Source: Coleofasciculus sp. FACHB-T130
GTDB taxonomy: Bacteria > Cyanobacteriota > Cyanobacteriia > Cyanobacteriales > FACHB-T130
DNA: 64,000 nt
Direction: 5' to 3'
Assembly: GCF_014695375.1 (NCBI RefSeq)
Contig: NZ_JACJOG010000059.1
Coordinates: 216,208 to 280,207 of the forward strand
A program made the position numbers and the translations under genes. Position 1 is the stretch's first letter. Every line of letters starts with the position of its first letter. Of this stretch, positions 1 to 9,335 are shown piece after piece. The notes beneath the pieces were generated by a model. That model saw only the letters and a list, made by a program, of their open reading frames with translations, did not search any database and had not been told where the DNA came from.

Positions 1-2066
1 AAAGTAACGAACTTATTATCAACGGTGAGATTCTGTCCCGCCGCGATAGTTACATTACCGCCAGTGCCACTGCCAAGACTCTGAGCATCGATGATTTTGG
101 CGGCGATATCATTACCAGCAATCAGCGTAATGTCACCGCCATTGCCAGAGGAAGAGCAAGAATTGCACTTAGAACTGGAATCTATGGTTTCAGTCTTGAT
201 ATTGCCTCCGGCGCTAATTGCGATCGCGCCGCCAGTCCCAGAAGCAGCCGTGCCAAAGTTATCAGAAGAGGAAAAGATATCTCCGGTTGTAATATTTCCC
301 AATGGGGCGCTGAGGGTAATTGCACCTGCATTACCAGGGCGATTACGAGAGTCTAAATTGTAAACTTGATTAACTGGATCGGCGGCATTAATAGAACCGC
401 TGGTGCTGCTAATACTTATATTTCCACCAGACGACTGAATGGTTTGAACATTAATATCACCCGGTGCCGACAAGGTAACATTTAAAGGTTCCGCTGGTCC
501 CAATAAATCATCAGATTTAATGGTTCCTGCAACTGTAATCGTTCCAGCTGAGGTAGGAGATTTCACAAAGGTTGTGTAGGAGGGATTTGCGCCTGCATCG
601 TCAAAATATTCGGGAGGGGCACCCGGAAAGGGTTCGGTGAAGGGTACGTTATCAGTTGTCCCAGTCGCACCTGCTTGTAAAATCAGGGCACGACTATTAG
701 GATCTACCTCTGGATCGATCGCATTAATGACGATATCTCCACTAATCGTAATTTTTCCGGCTGCGATTATCTTCAGGGAAGCGCCCGTATAAGAATCAAG
801 CATGACATCGCCATCAGACGTAATGATGGGGTCATAAATACTTTGAAACTTGCCGCCTGCTCCCGATAAGTTGAGAATTGAGAAATTCCGCCCTGCTGAA
901 TAGTGAGCATCTCCAGAAATCACTCCATCACTGATTAAACTGAGATTGCCGCCACTTTGAAAGGGTGTTTCTGGGTGATTCAGCGCCAAAATATCAACCG
1001 CTTTATTGCCTTGAACGGTGAGATTCCCTCCCGCCTTTGCCACAAAAGGAGTCGCGACGCTATCCCGCACTCGCACGGTATCTTTTGCCAGCAAATTCAT
1101 ATCCCCAGATGTCTGTATTTGGCTTTCAACCAGAGTCAAATTATGGTTGGCTGAAAGTGTAGCTGTTCCCGCATTGAGCTGACGGACTACCACATCCCCC
1201 GCTTCTACTTTGATACCAGAACCTGTTAGTTCTACCTCTCCTTTGCTATTTGTAGTCAGTCCAGTGGCATTTCCCGCTTTACTACCCGTTAGTAGTTGGG
1301 GTAGAGAGGAAACTGTTCCGGTTGAAGGCTGACTAGCATCAGAAGAAATGGGGTGAATTTCTAAACTTAGCAATTGACCGGGTTGACTAATCCGGACTGT
1401 ATTCTGTCCTGGTACTGCTGCCACAATTAGTTTACCTCCTGGTGCTGACAGCGTTCCCTGGCTAACAACAGTGCCACCCAGCAAGGTAAGATTTTGCCCT
1501 TCTTTAACTGCTAGTTCTCCAGAGTTGACAATAACACTCGGTTGAGCAGTATTAAACGAATAACTGCTGGGCATTCCCGTTAAGGTTGCGTAATTATTAT
1601 CGCCGCTAGCATTAAAAGAATTAGAGCCAAAACCAATCCCTGTAGCACTGGTTGCGGTAAAGCTTCCCGGCACATCCAATCTGGCATTGGCACCAAATAT
1701 AATCCCCGATGGATTCATCAGGTATAAATTAGAATTTCCTCCGCTGACTTTAATTAAGCCATCAATGGTAGAGGGATCTCCACCCACTACTCTGCCTAAA
1801 ATATTTTCAATTTTGGGATTAGAAATAAAGTTAGCTATTTGGTCTGCATTGAGGTTAAATTGCTCAAAGCTGTGGAAAAGGTTTGCTCCATCGCCAGACA
1901 GTTTTCCTCCGCCGATATTGATTGTATTGCCTTCAGGAGCGGCAATTGTGCCCGTACCGTCTTGAGCTGGAACAATCGTTTCTGCCTGTGCCGGTTTCAC
2001 AGCGATCGCTGGTGCAACGGCAAGTAAGCCAAGCAATACGCCAGAACTTTCAAAAGCTGATTTCAT
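1..2066 (-). CDS. Filamentous haemagglutinin N-terminal domain protein (partial, C-terminus off the left edge)
   Basis: An open frame on the minus strand runs from ATG at 2066 to the window edge, giving about 688 residues of a longer protein. The N-terminus looks like a signal peptide ending in KPAQA (about residue 28). The secretion domain of two-partner-secretion exoproteins follows, with the diagnostic LMNPSGIIFG near residues 116-125. The rest is low-complexity Gly/Ser/Asn/Thr repeats (GGNISI, GGDITL, GGNVTI) expected of a right-handed beta-helix. Family knowledge suggests export through a TpsB/Omp85 pore and a surface or adhesin role. No TpsB partner is visible here. The chosen ATG has no good ribosome-binding site of its own; a five-codon in-frame ORF with a GAGGAG site lies just upstream. 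The domain call is firm; ligand and role are unknown. Confidence 0.85.
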   Translation of the reverse strand, partial: MKSAFESSGVLLGLLAVAPAIAVKPAQAETIVPAQDGTGTIAAPEGNTINIGGGKLSGDGANLFHSFEQFNLNADQIANFISNPKIENILGRVVGGDPSTIDGLIKVSGGNSNLYLMNPSGIIFGANARLDVPGSFTATSATGIGFGSNSFNASGDNNYATLTGMPSSYSFNTAQPSVIVNSGELAVKEGQNLTLLGGTVVSQGTLSAPGGKLIVAAVPGQNTVRISQPGQLLSLEIHPISSDASQPSTGTVSSLPQLLTGSKAGNATGLTTNSKGEVELTGSGIKVEAGDVVVRQLNAGTATLSANHNLTLVESQIQTSGDMNLLAKDTVRVRDSVATPFVAKAGGNLTVQGNKAVDILALNHPETPFQSGGNLSLISDGVISGDAHYSAGRNFSILNLSGAGGKFQSIYDPIITSDGDVMLDSYTGASLKIIAAGKITISGDIVINAIDPEVDPNSRALILQAGATGTTDNVPFTEPFPGAPPEYFDDAGANPSYTTFVKSPTSAGTITVAGTIKSDDLLGPAEPLNVTLSAPGDINVQTIQSSGGNISISSTSGSINAADPVNQVYNLDSRNRPGNAGAITLSAPLGNITTGDIFSSSDNFGTAASGTGGAIAISAGGNIKTETIDSSSKCNSCSSSGNGGDITLIAGNDIAAKIIDAQSLGSGTGGNVTIAAGQNLTVDNKFVT

Positions 2067-2719
2067 CTGGTGTTAACCCATTGGGGTCATGATTTATCCT
2101 GCTCCTCATTACCAGGATTGATAGAACTATCAGGATCTCAAACAGGCTTCATTAATAAATAAATAAAATATTTTTAAAAGCGAATTTTCTTAAACTCTAT
2201 TTGTGTAAATATAGGGATAAAGTTAATTTTATTGTGTACGCGCAAATACGAATTAATAGCTAATTATACGGTTAACCATGATTTCTATTTTTAAATAAAA
2301 ATATATTTGTACTTTGGCAATGCTTTAATACTATAAAACCTGTGTAAATTTACTGAAAATCGAAAAGTTTTCCGGATTGACAGCTATAACGAAGAACTAT
2401 TTAACAAGGCTTGTCGCAAGACAATTTTACATAGTTAAAACTACGTATATTCGCGGAGGATTAAAATTCCTATTTTTGGTAAAGGCTCTATTTCAGATTA
2501 CAACTTATTCCTCGATCTGAGACTGCCGGATTCGTTAGGGAACCAACAAATATTGAGTCTGTCAAATATTTGGGTTGTTAGCTCAGCTTCTAACCTTTCT
2601 CACTTCCAACCTTTTTTTGCAATTGCACAGTATTCTACGCCCAAAAATAAGTAAGCTCATTTGGTCATGCAATTGCGAACAATAAATCTCTTCTAATATT
2701 GAACAATGAGGTTTTTGGT
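2067..2719. other. AT-rich divergent intergenic region
   Basis: About 650 bases separate the divergently transcribed haemagglutinin-like gene and the beta-helix gene. The stretch is strongly AT-rich, carries the five-codon leader at its left end and a GAGG ribosome-binding site (2708-2711) at its right end. I see no convincing ORF or RNA gene, so it presumably holds promoters for both neighbours. Confidence 0.5.
2073..2090 (-). other. Five-codon leader ORF upstream of the haemagglutinin-like gene
   Basis: On the minus strand GAGGAG (2102-2107) precedes ATG ACC CCA ATG GGT TAA, which ends six bases before the annotated start at 2066 and is in the same frame. It may be a translational-coupling leader. 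Alternatively the gene once started here and gained a TAA. The sequence alone cannot decide. Confidence 0.4.
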
Positions 2720-4210
2720 ATGAAACAACCAGTCTATTTCTTAACTCTCGCTTTCTGTGTTGCCTTAACGATTTCCTCACATCAAAAAGCTGAGGCGGCT
2801 GGAACTGTCGGGAACGGAACCGCTGCAAGTTGTACTGAAGCTGCTTTAGATACTGCTTTAGTAGGCGGGGGGACTGTAACCTTTAATTGTGGTTCTAGTC
2901 CGCATACGATTGTAGTGAAAGAAAAGGTACTTTCCGCGAATACAGTAATCGACGGACGAAGTGTAGTAACTCTCAGCGGAAATGGAACTAATCGGATTTT
3001 TTCCACTGATAGCCTCGTGCAATTGACCCTAAGAAATCTCACTATTGCGAATGGCTTTAGTACCGAAAATGGGGGCGGCGTTTATAGCGGCTACAGAGGT
3101 AAGTTAGTGGTACTTAACTGTACCTTTAACAATAACAAATCCACGAAGCCTGGGGAGGCCGGAGGCGGTGCCATCTATAGTAAAAGTGAAAGTACAATTG
3201 TTGTAGATAAAAGCACTTTTACCGGAAATCAAGCTAGCCTCGGCGGAGCAATCTATGACTTGCTCAGCGACTTAACCGTAACGAATAGCACTTTCACGGG
3301 AAATACCGCTGGAATTGTGGCTCCTGGGGGGGCGGGTGGTGCCATTTATAATGATGGTGCGAATGGTAATTTAGGTAAAATTATTCTCCGGAACAACACC
3401 TTCACAAACAATATTGCCACCAATCAAGGTGGGGCTTTTTTTAATCAACTTTATAACAACAATACGACGACAATCGAAAATAACACCTTCTCTGGAAATA
3501 GCGTTACGGGCACTGGCGACAAAGGATTTGGCGGTGCTATTTTCGTGGTCGGTGGCACCACAACTGCCCCTAATTACACTGCCGGAACAAACAGCACTAT
3601 TTTTATAGTGAGGAACACTACCTTCTCTGGCAACATTTCTGCGAATCAGGGCGGGGGACTGTGGACGGGAAATGACGTAAGCGCAGAAGTTTCTAATACT
3701 ACTTTTTCAGGGAATCGTGCTGTGACTCCAGATGCCAAGGGGGGTCTAGGCGGCGCAATCATGAGAACCAGTGGCAAGATGACCATCAATAATGTCACGA
3801 TTGCTAACAATTATGCTGGGTTTATGGGGGCTGGTATTTTTGGCAGCAGTCCAGATATAACCCTGAAAAATACAATTATCGCTAACAATAAAGCGGATAA
3901 TGGCGGGAATACCTGGAATATTAAGCAGAATTGTTCTGACGAAATGACTAATGGCGGCAACAATATCCAATTTCCCGCCAAAAACCCAAACGATCCCACT
4001 GACAAAAACTGCGCGCTTGGCATCACGATTATTGAACCAATACTAGGCGCACTTTCTGCGACTGGTGGTTTGACTCAGACTCTACCCTTATTAGCAGGGA
4101 GTCCAGCGATTAATACAGGAAATAACGCGACTTGCTTGGCAACGGATCAACGAGGTGTTGCCAGACCGCAAGGTGGTGTTTGCGATATCGGAGCATTTGA
4201 AGCAAAATAA
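2720..4210 (+). CDS. Secreted beta-helix protein with choice-of-anchor Q type C-terminus
   Basis: The protein has 496 residues from ATG 2720, chosen because GAGG sits 8 bases upstream; a TTG seven codons earlier is also in frame. Residues 1-26 form a signal peptide (hydrophobic core, then KAEAA). The middle consists of repeated NxTF-G-N and GGAIY units (NCTFNNN, STFTGN, NTTFSGN), the pattern of a right-handed parallel beta-helix as in polymorphic outer-membrane proteins. The end resembles the choice-of-anchor Q region: SPAINTGN, then DQRGVARPQGG and CDIGAFE. An extracellular or surface location is inferred. Enzyme activity cannot be called. A strong hairpin lies downstream at 4279-4329. Confidence 0.8.
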   Translation: MKQPVYFLTLAFCVALTISSHQKAEAAGTVGNGTAASCTEAALDTALVGGGTVTFNCGSSPHTIVVKEKVLSANTVIDGRSVVTLSGNGTNRIFSTDSLVQLTLRNLTIANGFSTENGGGVYSGYRGKLVVLNCTFNNNKSTKPGEAGGGAIYSKSESTIVVDKSTFTGNQASLGGAIYDLLSDLTVTNSTFTGNTAGIVAPGGAGGAIYNDGANGNLGKIILRNNTFTNNIATNQGGAFFNQLYNNNTTTIENNTFSGNSVTGTGDKGFGGAIFVVGGTTTAPNYTAGTNSTIFIVRNTTFSGNISANQGGGLWTGNDVSAEVSNTTFSGNRAVTPDAKGGLGGAIMRTSGKMTINNVTIANNYAGFMGAGIFGSSPDITLKNTIIANNKADNGGNTWNIKQNCSDEMTNGGNNIQFPAKNPNDPTDKNCALGITIIEPILGALSATGGLTQTLPLLAGSPAINTGNNATCLATDQRGVARPQGGVCDIGAFEAK

Positions 4211-4278
4211 TCAGATGGGTAGTTGGTAACGGGATGTAATTTACCAATTACCGATTCTTTTCAAACTATCTAGTGCCT

Positions 4279-4329
4279 GGAGCCAAAAACAAGAAGAAAA
4301 AGCGCTTTTGTCTTCTTGTTTTTGGCTCC
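4279..4329. terminator. Long perfect hairpin, probable transcription terminator
   Basis: A 19-base arm (4279-4297, beginning GGAGCCAAAAACAAG) is matched perfectly by 4311-4329. The loop itself can pair (AAAAGCGCTTTT) apart from one bulged G. A TGTATTTTTATG run follows. It sits between the beta-helix gene and pap, both on the plus strand. Confidence 0.7.
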
Positions 4330-4439
4330 TGTATTTTTATGTCTAAGCTTTGACATTTGCAGATTGTTACTGAATAGTCAGCGCAACAAGTGCAAGACTA
4401 GGAGATAGTTAAAGGTACTGCTCTTTTCTAGTCAACATC

Positions 4440-5927
4440 ATGCTAGATACGCTGGACTTGAATCTTTGCCTCGATAAAAATATCTATGATTCTCAGATTG
4501 AGACGCTAATGCGTCAAGTGCGATCGCTCCAAAAGGCTTGCTGGGACAAAAAGCTACCCATGATTGTCGTGCTGGAAGGTTGGGCGGCAGCGGGGAAAGG
4601 TGCTTTAGTCAAGAAAATGGTCAATTACATGGACCCGCGAGGGTTTACGGTTCACCCGATTTGGCCTCCCAACCAGGAAGAGCAACAATACCCTTTTTTG
4701 TGGCGCTTCTGGCGGAGACTGCCAGTAAAGGGCAGTATTGGGATTTTTTATCACAGCTGGTACACCCATGTTTTGGAAGACCGGCTGTTTGAACGAATCG
4801 AGGACTCAAAAATCCCAAGCGTGATGGCCCAGATAAACGCCTTTGAGCGCCAACTGGTGGATGATGGAAATGCGATCGCTAAATTCTGGATTCATCTAAG
4901 CCGCAAAGAATTAAAGCACCGACTCAAAGAATATGCCAAAGATCCGTTAGACGCTTGGCGAGTGCGTCCGGAAGACTGGAAACAAGAGAAACACTACGGT
5001 AAATATGTAGATTATGCCGAAGAAATGCTCGTCCAAACCAGCACTGGCTCCGCCCCCTGGACATTAGTGGAGGGCAACTGCCAACGCTGGGCGCAGGTGA
5101 AAGTCCTCACCCAATTCGCTGCCACTCTCACAGAAGCCCTCGACCGACTTCACATTCGGACGCCTATCACCCCTGTACCCCCTCAAAAACACCTCAACCC
5201 AGCAGAGCCGGATCTCTTAGCGCAAGTCGATCTCAATCTTGCTCTCTCCAGGGATGAGTACAAAAAGCAGTTACGCGATGCCCAAGTAGAACTGCTGAAG
5301 CTTCAGATGAAGATTCACAAACATCAAGTGCCCGTCTTGGTGCTGTTTGAAGGTTGGGATGCGGCTGGGAAAGGAGGAGCCATCAAACGCTTAACCGATG
5401 TCCTCGACCCCCGCAGTTATGCCGTTCATCCCTTCGCAGCACCTACGGATGAAGAGAAAGCGCATCACTACCTCTGGCGGTTCTGGCGGTGGTTGCCAAC
5501 AGCAGGGACAATTGGCATTGATGACCGCAGCTGGTACGGGCGAGTGTTAGTAGAGCGTGTTGAAGGTTTTGCCACAGAACTGGAATGGCGCAGAGCCTAC
5601 CAGGAAATCAATGAGTTTGAGAGCCAACTGACGAATGCAGGCTACGTTTTGGTCAAGTTCTGGCTGCATATTAGTCCTGAAGAACAGTATCAGCGATTCA
5701 TATCGCGTCAGAATGACCCCTTTAAAGAATACAAACTCACCGCCGAAGATTGGCGAAATCGGGACAATTGGGCTTTCTATGAAGTGGCAGTCAATCAAGC
5801 AATTCAGCGGACGAACACTCCTAACGCTCCCTGGACAATTGTTGCTGCGAATGATAAATACTATGCCCGTGTTAAGGTAATTCAAACCGTAACCGAGGCG
5901 ATTCGGGCAAAATTGAAACGTCAATAA
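4440..5927 (+). CDS. pap: Polyphosphate:AMP phosphotransferase (two-domain PPK2)
   Basis: This 495-residue protein carries two consecutive PPK2 domains. Each has a Walker A loop (GWAAAGKG at about 47; GWDAAGKG at about 305) followed by a lid segment with LWRFWRRLP or LWRFWRWLP, and by RxxW and KFWxHxS motifs. Two-domain class II PPK2 enzymes use polyphosphate to phosphorylate AMP to ADP. The length matches that class rather than single-domain enzymes of about 300 residues. Three other polyphosphate-related genes (CHAD protein, ppk1, ppx) lie in the window. The first ATG in frame is used, with no strong ribosome-binding site. The family call is firm; substrate specificity is inferred. Confidence 0.92.
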   Translation: MLDTLDLNLCLDKNIYDSQIETLMRQVRSLQKACWDKKLPMIVVLEGWAAAGKGALVKKMVNYMDPRGFTVHPIWPPNQEEQQYPFLWRFWRRLPVKGSIGIFYHSWYTHVLEDRLFERIEDSKIPSVMAQINAFERQLVDDGNAIAKFWIHLSRKELKHRLKEYAKDPLDAWRVRPEDWKQEKHYGKYVDYAEEMLVQTSTGSAPWTLVEGNCQRWAQVKVLTQFAATLTEALDRLHIRTPITPVPPQKHLNPAEPDLLAQVDLNLALSRDEYKKQLRDAQVELLKLQMKIHKHQVPVLVLFEGWDAAGKGGAIKRLTDVLDPRSYAVHPFAAPTDEEKAHHYLWRFWRWLPTAGTIGIDDRSWYGRVLVERVEGFATELEWRRAYQEINEFESQLTNAGYVLVKFWLHISPEEQYQRFISRQNDPFKEYKLTAEDWRNRDNWAFYEVAVNQAIQRTNTPNAPWTIVAANDKYYARVKVIQTVTEAIRAKLKRQ

Positions 5928-5958
5928 GAGGCAATCGGTAATCGCTGGTGAATAGTCG

Positions 5959-5998
5959 TTACCAATTACCCATTACCAATTACCCATTACCAATTACC
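5959..5998. repeat. 14-base tandem repeat (STRR type), nearly three copies
   Basis: The unit TTACCAATTACCCA occurs at 5959-5972 and 5973-5986, with a partial third copy at 5987-5998. It fills the gap just before the start codon at 6003. Short tandem repeats of this kind are typical of filamentous cyanobacteria; related fragments occur near 4240 and 17380. Confidence 0.9.
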
Positions 5999-6002
5999 TA
6001 CT

Positions 6003-7049
6003 ATGTTTTTACTACTAACGCGGGTTCTGCTGTGGCTGCTGATTGGCACCTTAGTCTATTTTTTGTTAGTGCGATGGATTCCCAAACAATATCTCGCTTG
6101 GTTGGGCGGGCTGCTGTTGTTTGTCATCATGGTGATGGCGTTTTACAACCCCAATGAAAGGTTGGTATCGAGTGCCTGGAACATTCTTTCGTTTCCGCTC
6201 AAACCGTTGGGGTTGTCGATTATGCTTTTATTGTTCGCCATTGGCGGAGTGAAAAAGAATGCGCTAACAGGCGTAGCCTGGAACCAACTTAGGATAGCCT
6301 TCTTCGTTTTGCTGTTGTCTAGTTTGCCAATCGTTGCCTACTGGCTGGCTCAGCAAGCGGAAGTGGAGGCGATTCAACTGGAGCAACGACGGCAACTGAT
6401 TTGTCAAACTCAATGTCCGGCTGATATTACGCCGACCGGATCTCAAATTGTGGGGGCGATTGTGGTGCTGGGGCGAGGGACGACACAACCCAATCTTCCC
6501 TACCGGACGCAGATTCAATTAACTGATACAGGCGATCGCATTCTATACTCTGCTCAGCTGTATCAAGAACAGCTACGGAGCGGTAATGACCCCTTAGTGA
6601 TTGTCAGTGCAGGACCTAGAGCGGAGCTGACAGGAAATCAAGATAGTGTTAACGAGGCTAACGATGTCGCGGCGCTACTGGTCAGGATGGGTGTACCCCG
6701 CAATCGAATTGTGATTGAACCGCGTGGGGTTGATCTCCGCACCAGTGCGGTCAGAGTTGAGGAAATCTTGAGGCAGCGCGGTATTCGATCGCGCCGGATT
6801 ATTCTCGTTGCCTCCGGCTTAAATATTCGCCGTGCCAACCTTACGTTTGCCAATTTGGGCGTCACGGTCATTCCCAGAGCTACAGATTTCTTTACCTTTC
6901 AAAGTGGGGCAACGCCTGCCCGACGCATCACCGTCACGGATTTTGTTCCCACCGTGGAAGCGCTAGTCACGACAACGCGAGTGGTAGAAGAATATCTCAC
7001 TTTCATCTACTACTTCTTACGCGGCTGGTTGACACCCCTCGTTTTATAG
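6003..7049 (+). CDS. YdcF/ElyC/SanA family (DUF218) membrane protein
   Basis: The protein has 348 residues. The first third holds about four hydrophobic membrane segments (residues 1-30, 33-45, 60-80 and 98-118). A DUF218 domain follows: GAIVVLGRGT near 150, VSAGPRAEL near 200, NEANDVAALLVRMGVP and SRRIILVASG further on. In family members these form a Rossmann-like fold with conserved acidic and polar residues; several are implicated in envelope integrity. The substrate is unknown. The start codon lies directly after a tandem repeat, and I see no ribosome-binding site. It is 75 bases downstream of pap, so the two could be cotranscribed. Confidence 0.85.
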   Translation: MFLLLTRVLLWLLIGTLVYFLLVRWIPKQYLAWLGGLLLFVIMVMAFYNPNERLVSSAWNILSFPLKPLGLSIMLLLFAIGGVKKNALTGVAWNQLRIAFFVLLLSSLPIVAYWLAQQAEVEAIQLEQRRQLICQTQCPADITPTGSQIVGAIVVLGRGTTQPNLPYRTQIQLTDTGDRILYSAQLYQEQLRSGNDPLVIVSAGPRAELTGNQDSVNEANDVAALLVRMGVPRNRIVIEPRGVDLRTSAVRVEEILRQRGIRSRRIILVASGLNIRRANLTFANLGVTVIPRATDFFTFQSGATPARRITVTDFVPTVEALVTTTRVVEEYLTFIYYFLRGWLTPLVL

Positions 7050-7177
7050 AAGCAGCACGAGCGCCAATTCGTCTACGATGGTTTGGGATTGGATGTTAGG
7101 CGAAAGCTTCTTGCAGGTTGCAAGAAAGTTTTTTGTCTGTTGCCTTTTCTCAGTTTTTAATCCTCAGTCCTCACAGA

Positions 7178-8926
7178 ATGGCTCACTCTCGGCTGCAAAA
7201 ATTGGGTGCTTATCTGCGTCCCCACTGGCGACAGGCTACCTTAGGCGTTATCGCGCTGTTTGTTGTGAATGCAGTGGGCGTTTATATCCCTTTGCTGATT
7301 CGAGATAGCGTTGACGAACTCCGCCAAGCGTTCGACTTCGCTCAAATCTGGAAGTATGTAGCGCTAATCCTGATTCTGGCTTCGGCAATGTGGGTAGTGC
7401 GGATGGCTTCGCGCATCTTGCTGTTTGGAGTCGGGCGACAAGTAGAATTTGACCTGAAACAAAAGATTTTTCAGCATCTACTCACTCTGGAACCGTCTTA
7501 TTTTGCAAGCAACACTGCTGGAGATTTGATTAACCGGGCGACTAGCGATGTGGATAATATCCGGCGTCTGCTGGGATTTGCCGTGTTAAGTTTGGCGAAT
7601 ACAGTCTTTGCCTACGGACTGACATTGCCGGTGATGCTATCGATTAATTTGAAGCTGAGTCTGCTGGCGATCGCAGTCTATCCGTTTATGCTGATCGCTG
7701 TGCAGCTATTTAGCGATCGCCTACGGAACGAACAGCTGGTGTTGCAAGAGGAACTCTCTAGCATCAGCGAGTTGATTCAAGAGGATATGAGCGGGATTGG
7801 TCTGATTAAAATCTACGCTCAGGAGGAGAACGAACGCCGTGCCTTCTCCCGGTTAAATAATCGCCTGTTGCAAGCCAATATCCAATTAGCAAAGACCAGA
7901 AATGTCTTGTTTCCAATCATTCAAGGCATGGCTTTTATCAGCTTACTGATATTGCTATGGGTTGGAGCACGATCAATTGTGGCGGGTGCGATCACAATTG
8001 GCGATTTTCTGGCGTTGATTCTCTATACTGAACGATTAGTTTTCCCGACCGCCTTACTAGGTTTTACGATTACTGCTTACCAACGAGGTGAGGTGAGTAT
8101 CGACCGCATTGAGTCGATTCTGATGGCAGAAGCCAAAATTAAAGATTCTCCGAATGCACTCGCATTACCCGTTGAAAAAGTAAGCGGTAAATTAACAGCG
8201 CGTCAACTCAGTTATACGTTTCCGGGAGCCGAAACGCCCGCGCTGAAGAATGTTAGCTTTACGATTGAACCAGGGGAAACCGTGGCGATTGTGGGACCAA
8301 TTGGCTCAGGAAAATCGACACTTGCCAATGCCTTGCCGCGATTAGTGGATATTCCAAGCGATAGTTTGTTCGTAGATGGCAATGATATTACGCAGATCAA
8401 ATTGCCCGATTTGCGCGGAGCGATCGCTTATGTCCCGCAAGACAGCTTTCTGTTTAGTACCACCATCAAAAACAATATTCGCTACGGCAATCCTCTGAGC
8501 GAACAGACAGAGATTATTAATGCTGCCAAGCAAGCGCAAATTCACCCGGAAATTCTCAATTTTCCCCAGCAATACGAAACCATTGTCGGAGAGCGCGGCA
8601 TCACCCTCTCAGGGGGACAGCGACAGCGAACTGCTCTCGCCCGTGCTTTGCTGATGGATTCCCCGATTCTGATTTTGGATGATGCTCTCTCCAGCGTTGA
8701 TAATCAAACTGCCACAGCCATTTTGAATAATCTTTCGGAAGGCATCCAGCGCAAAACGGTTATTTTTATCTCTCACCAATTGTCTGCGGCTGCAACTGCC
8801 GATCGCATTTTTGTGATGGATCGAGGTCAAATTGTGCAGTCTGGGACTCATGCCGAACTTTTGCAACAACCTGGACTTTACCGTTCGCTTTGGAACCAGC
8901 ACGAGCTAAAGGAAATCCTCAGCTAA
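7178..8926 (+). CDS. ABC exporter, fused permease and ATPase
   Basis: From ATG 7178 the protein has 582 residues; a TTG at 7118 would add 20 with no support. The N-terminal half is a six-helix type I exporter membrane domain (LGVIALFVVNAVGVYIPLL is the first helix). The C-terminal half is a complete ATPase: Walker A GPIGSGKST, Q-loop YVPQDSFLF, signature LSGGQRQR, Walker B ILILDD and the switch histidine in FISHQ. It resembles the MdlB/MsbA-like half transporters of lipids, peptides or drugs, which work as dimers. No substrate can be inferred from the neighbours. A palindrome about 10 bases after the stop may terminate it. Confidence 0.9.
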   Translation: MAHSRLQKLGAYLRPHWRQATLGVIALFVVNAVGVYIPLLIRDSVDELRQAFDFAQIWKYVALILILASAMWVVRMASRILLFGVGRQVEFDLKQKIFQHLLTLEPSYFASNTAGDLINRATSDVDNIRRLLGFAVLSLANTVFAYGLTLPVMLSINLKLSLLAIAVYPFMLIAVQLFSDRLRNEQLVLQEELSSISELIQEDMSGIGLIKIYAQEENERRAFSRLNNRLLQANIQLAKTRNVLFPIIQGMAFISLLILLWVGARSIVAGAITIGDFLALILYTERLVFPTALLGFTITAYQRGEVSIDRIESILMAEAKIKDSPNALALPVEKVSGKLTARQLSYTFPGAETPALKNVSFTIEPGETVAIVGPIGSGKSTLANALPRLVDIPSDSLFVDGNDITQIKLPDLRGAIAYVPQDSFLFSTTIKNNIRYGNPLSEQTEIINAAKQAQIHPEILNFPQQYETIVGERGITLSGGQRQRTALARALLMDSPILILDDALSSVDNQTATAILNNLSEGIQRKTVIFISHQLSAAATADRIFVMDRGQIVQSGTHAELLQQPGLYRSLWNQHELKEILS

Positions 8927-8936
8927 TTTTAGTAGC

Positions 8937-8962
8937 ACTCAAGTAGCGATCGCTATTTGAGT
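8937..8962. terminator. 26-base HIP1-centred palindrome, possible bidirectional terminator
   Basis: The arms (ACTCAAGTAGCGA and its complement with one G-U type mismatch) meet at a central GATC of a HIP1-like site. It lies after the ABC exporter and overlaps the stop codon of the small minus-strand ORF. TTTCTTG follows on the plus strand, so the terminator call is tentative. Confidence 0.45.
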
Positions 8963-9064
8963 TTCTTGAGGTAATGCAATTTGATTCGTCGGGTTGGATG
9001 GTACTTCGGAAACGCTGGGTGTAAAGAACATTAAAGCCGAACCCAGCAGACAATTAACGCACAT
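8939..9064 (-). CDS. Small ORF, 41 residues, possible exported peptide
   Basis: ATG at 9064 is preceded by an AGGAGG Shine-Dalgarno sequence (9075-9080) with 10 bases spacing, the best such site in the neighbourhood. The peptide starts MCVNCLLGSALMFFTPSV, a short hydrophobic stretch with two cysteines (CVNC). A polar tail rich in Pro, Asn, Thr and Gln follows. It is convergent to the ABC exporter and divergent from the riboswitch. I recognise no family. The site and intact frame favour translation; the short length makes chance possible. Confidence 0.45.
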   Translation of the reverse strand: MCVNCLLGSALMFFTPSVSEVPSNPTNQIALPQETQIAIAT

Positions 9065-9180
9065 TTTTCCGATTCCTCCTCAAATAAAGCGGCTCTTGGA
9101 GTCATCTGTTTGAGTTGAGGTTCATTTTACCCATACTTTTTAAAATGCCAGCACTGAAGTGATATGATTGCCCTACTCAA

Positions 9181-9302
9181 TCGGTTCTGGTGGGGAGCAG
9201 CCACCAGAGGTAACGGGGAAAGTTCGGTGTAAAACCGTCGCTGTCCCGCAGCTGTAATGAGATCCGTCGTTTTGGTCTCTCAGCCAGAATACCCGCCGAG
9301 AG
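9181..9302 (+). promoter_or_regulatory. Cobalamin (B12) riboswitch
   Basis: The core is easily read: GGTAACGGGGAAAGT, then CGGTGTAAAACCG, then GCTGTCCCGCAGCTGTAATG, and the B12 box AGCCAGAATACCCGCC at 9282-9297. These are the conserved J-region elements of the AdoCbl/cobalamin aptamer. It lies directly upstream of the hupE-like gene, whose ribosome-binding site is about 25 bases after the B12 box, so translational repression by cobalamin is likely. Confidence 0.93.
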
Positions 9303-9335
9303 AAATTGATTTGCGAAATCTGCGAGGTACAGAAT

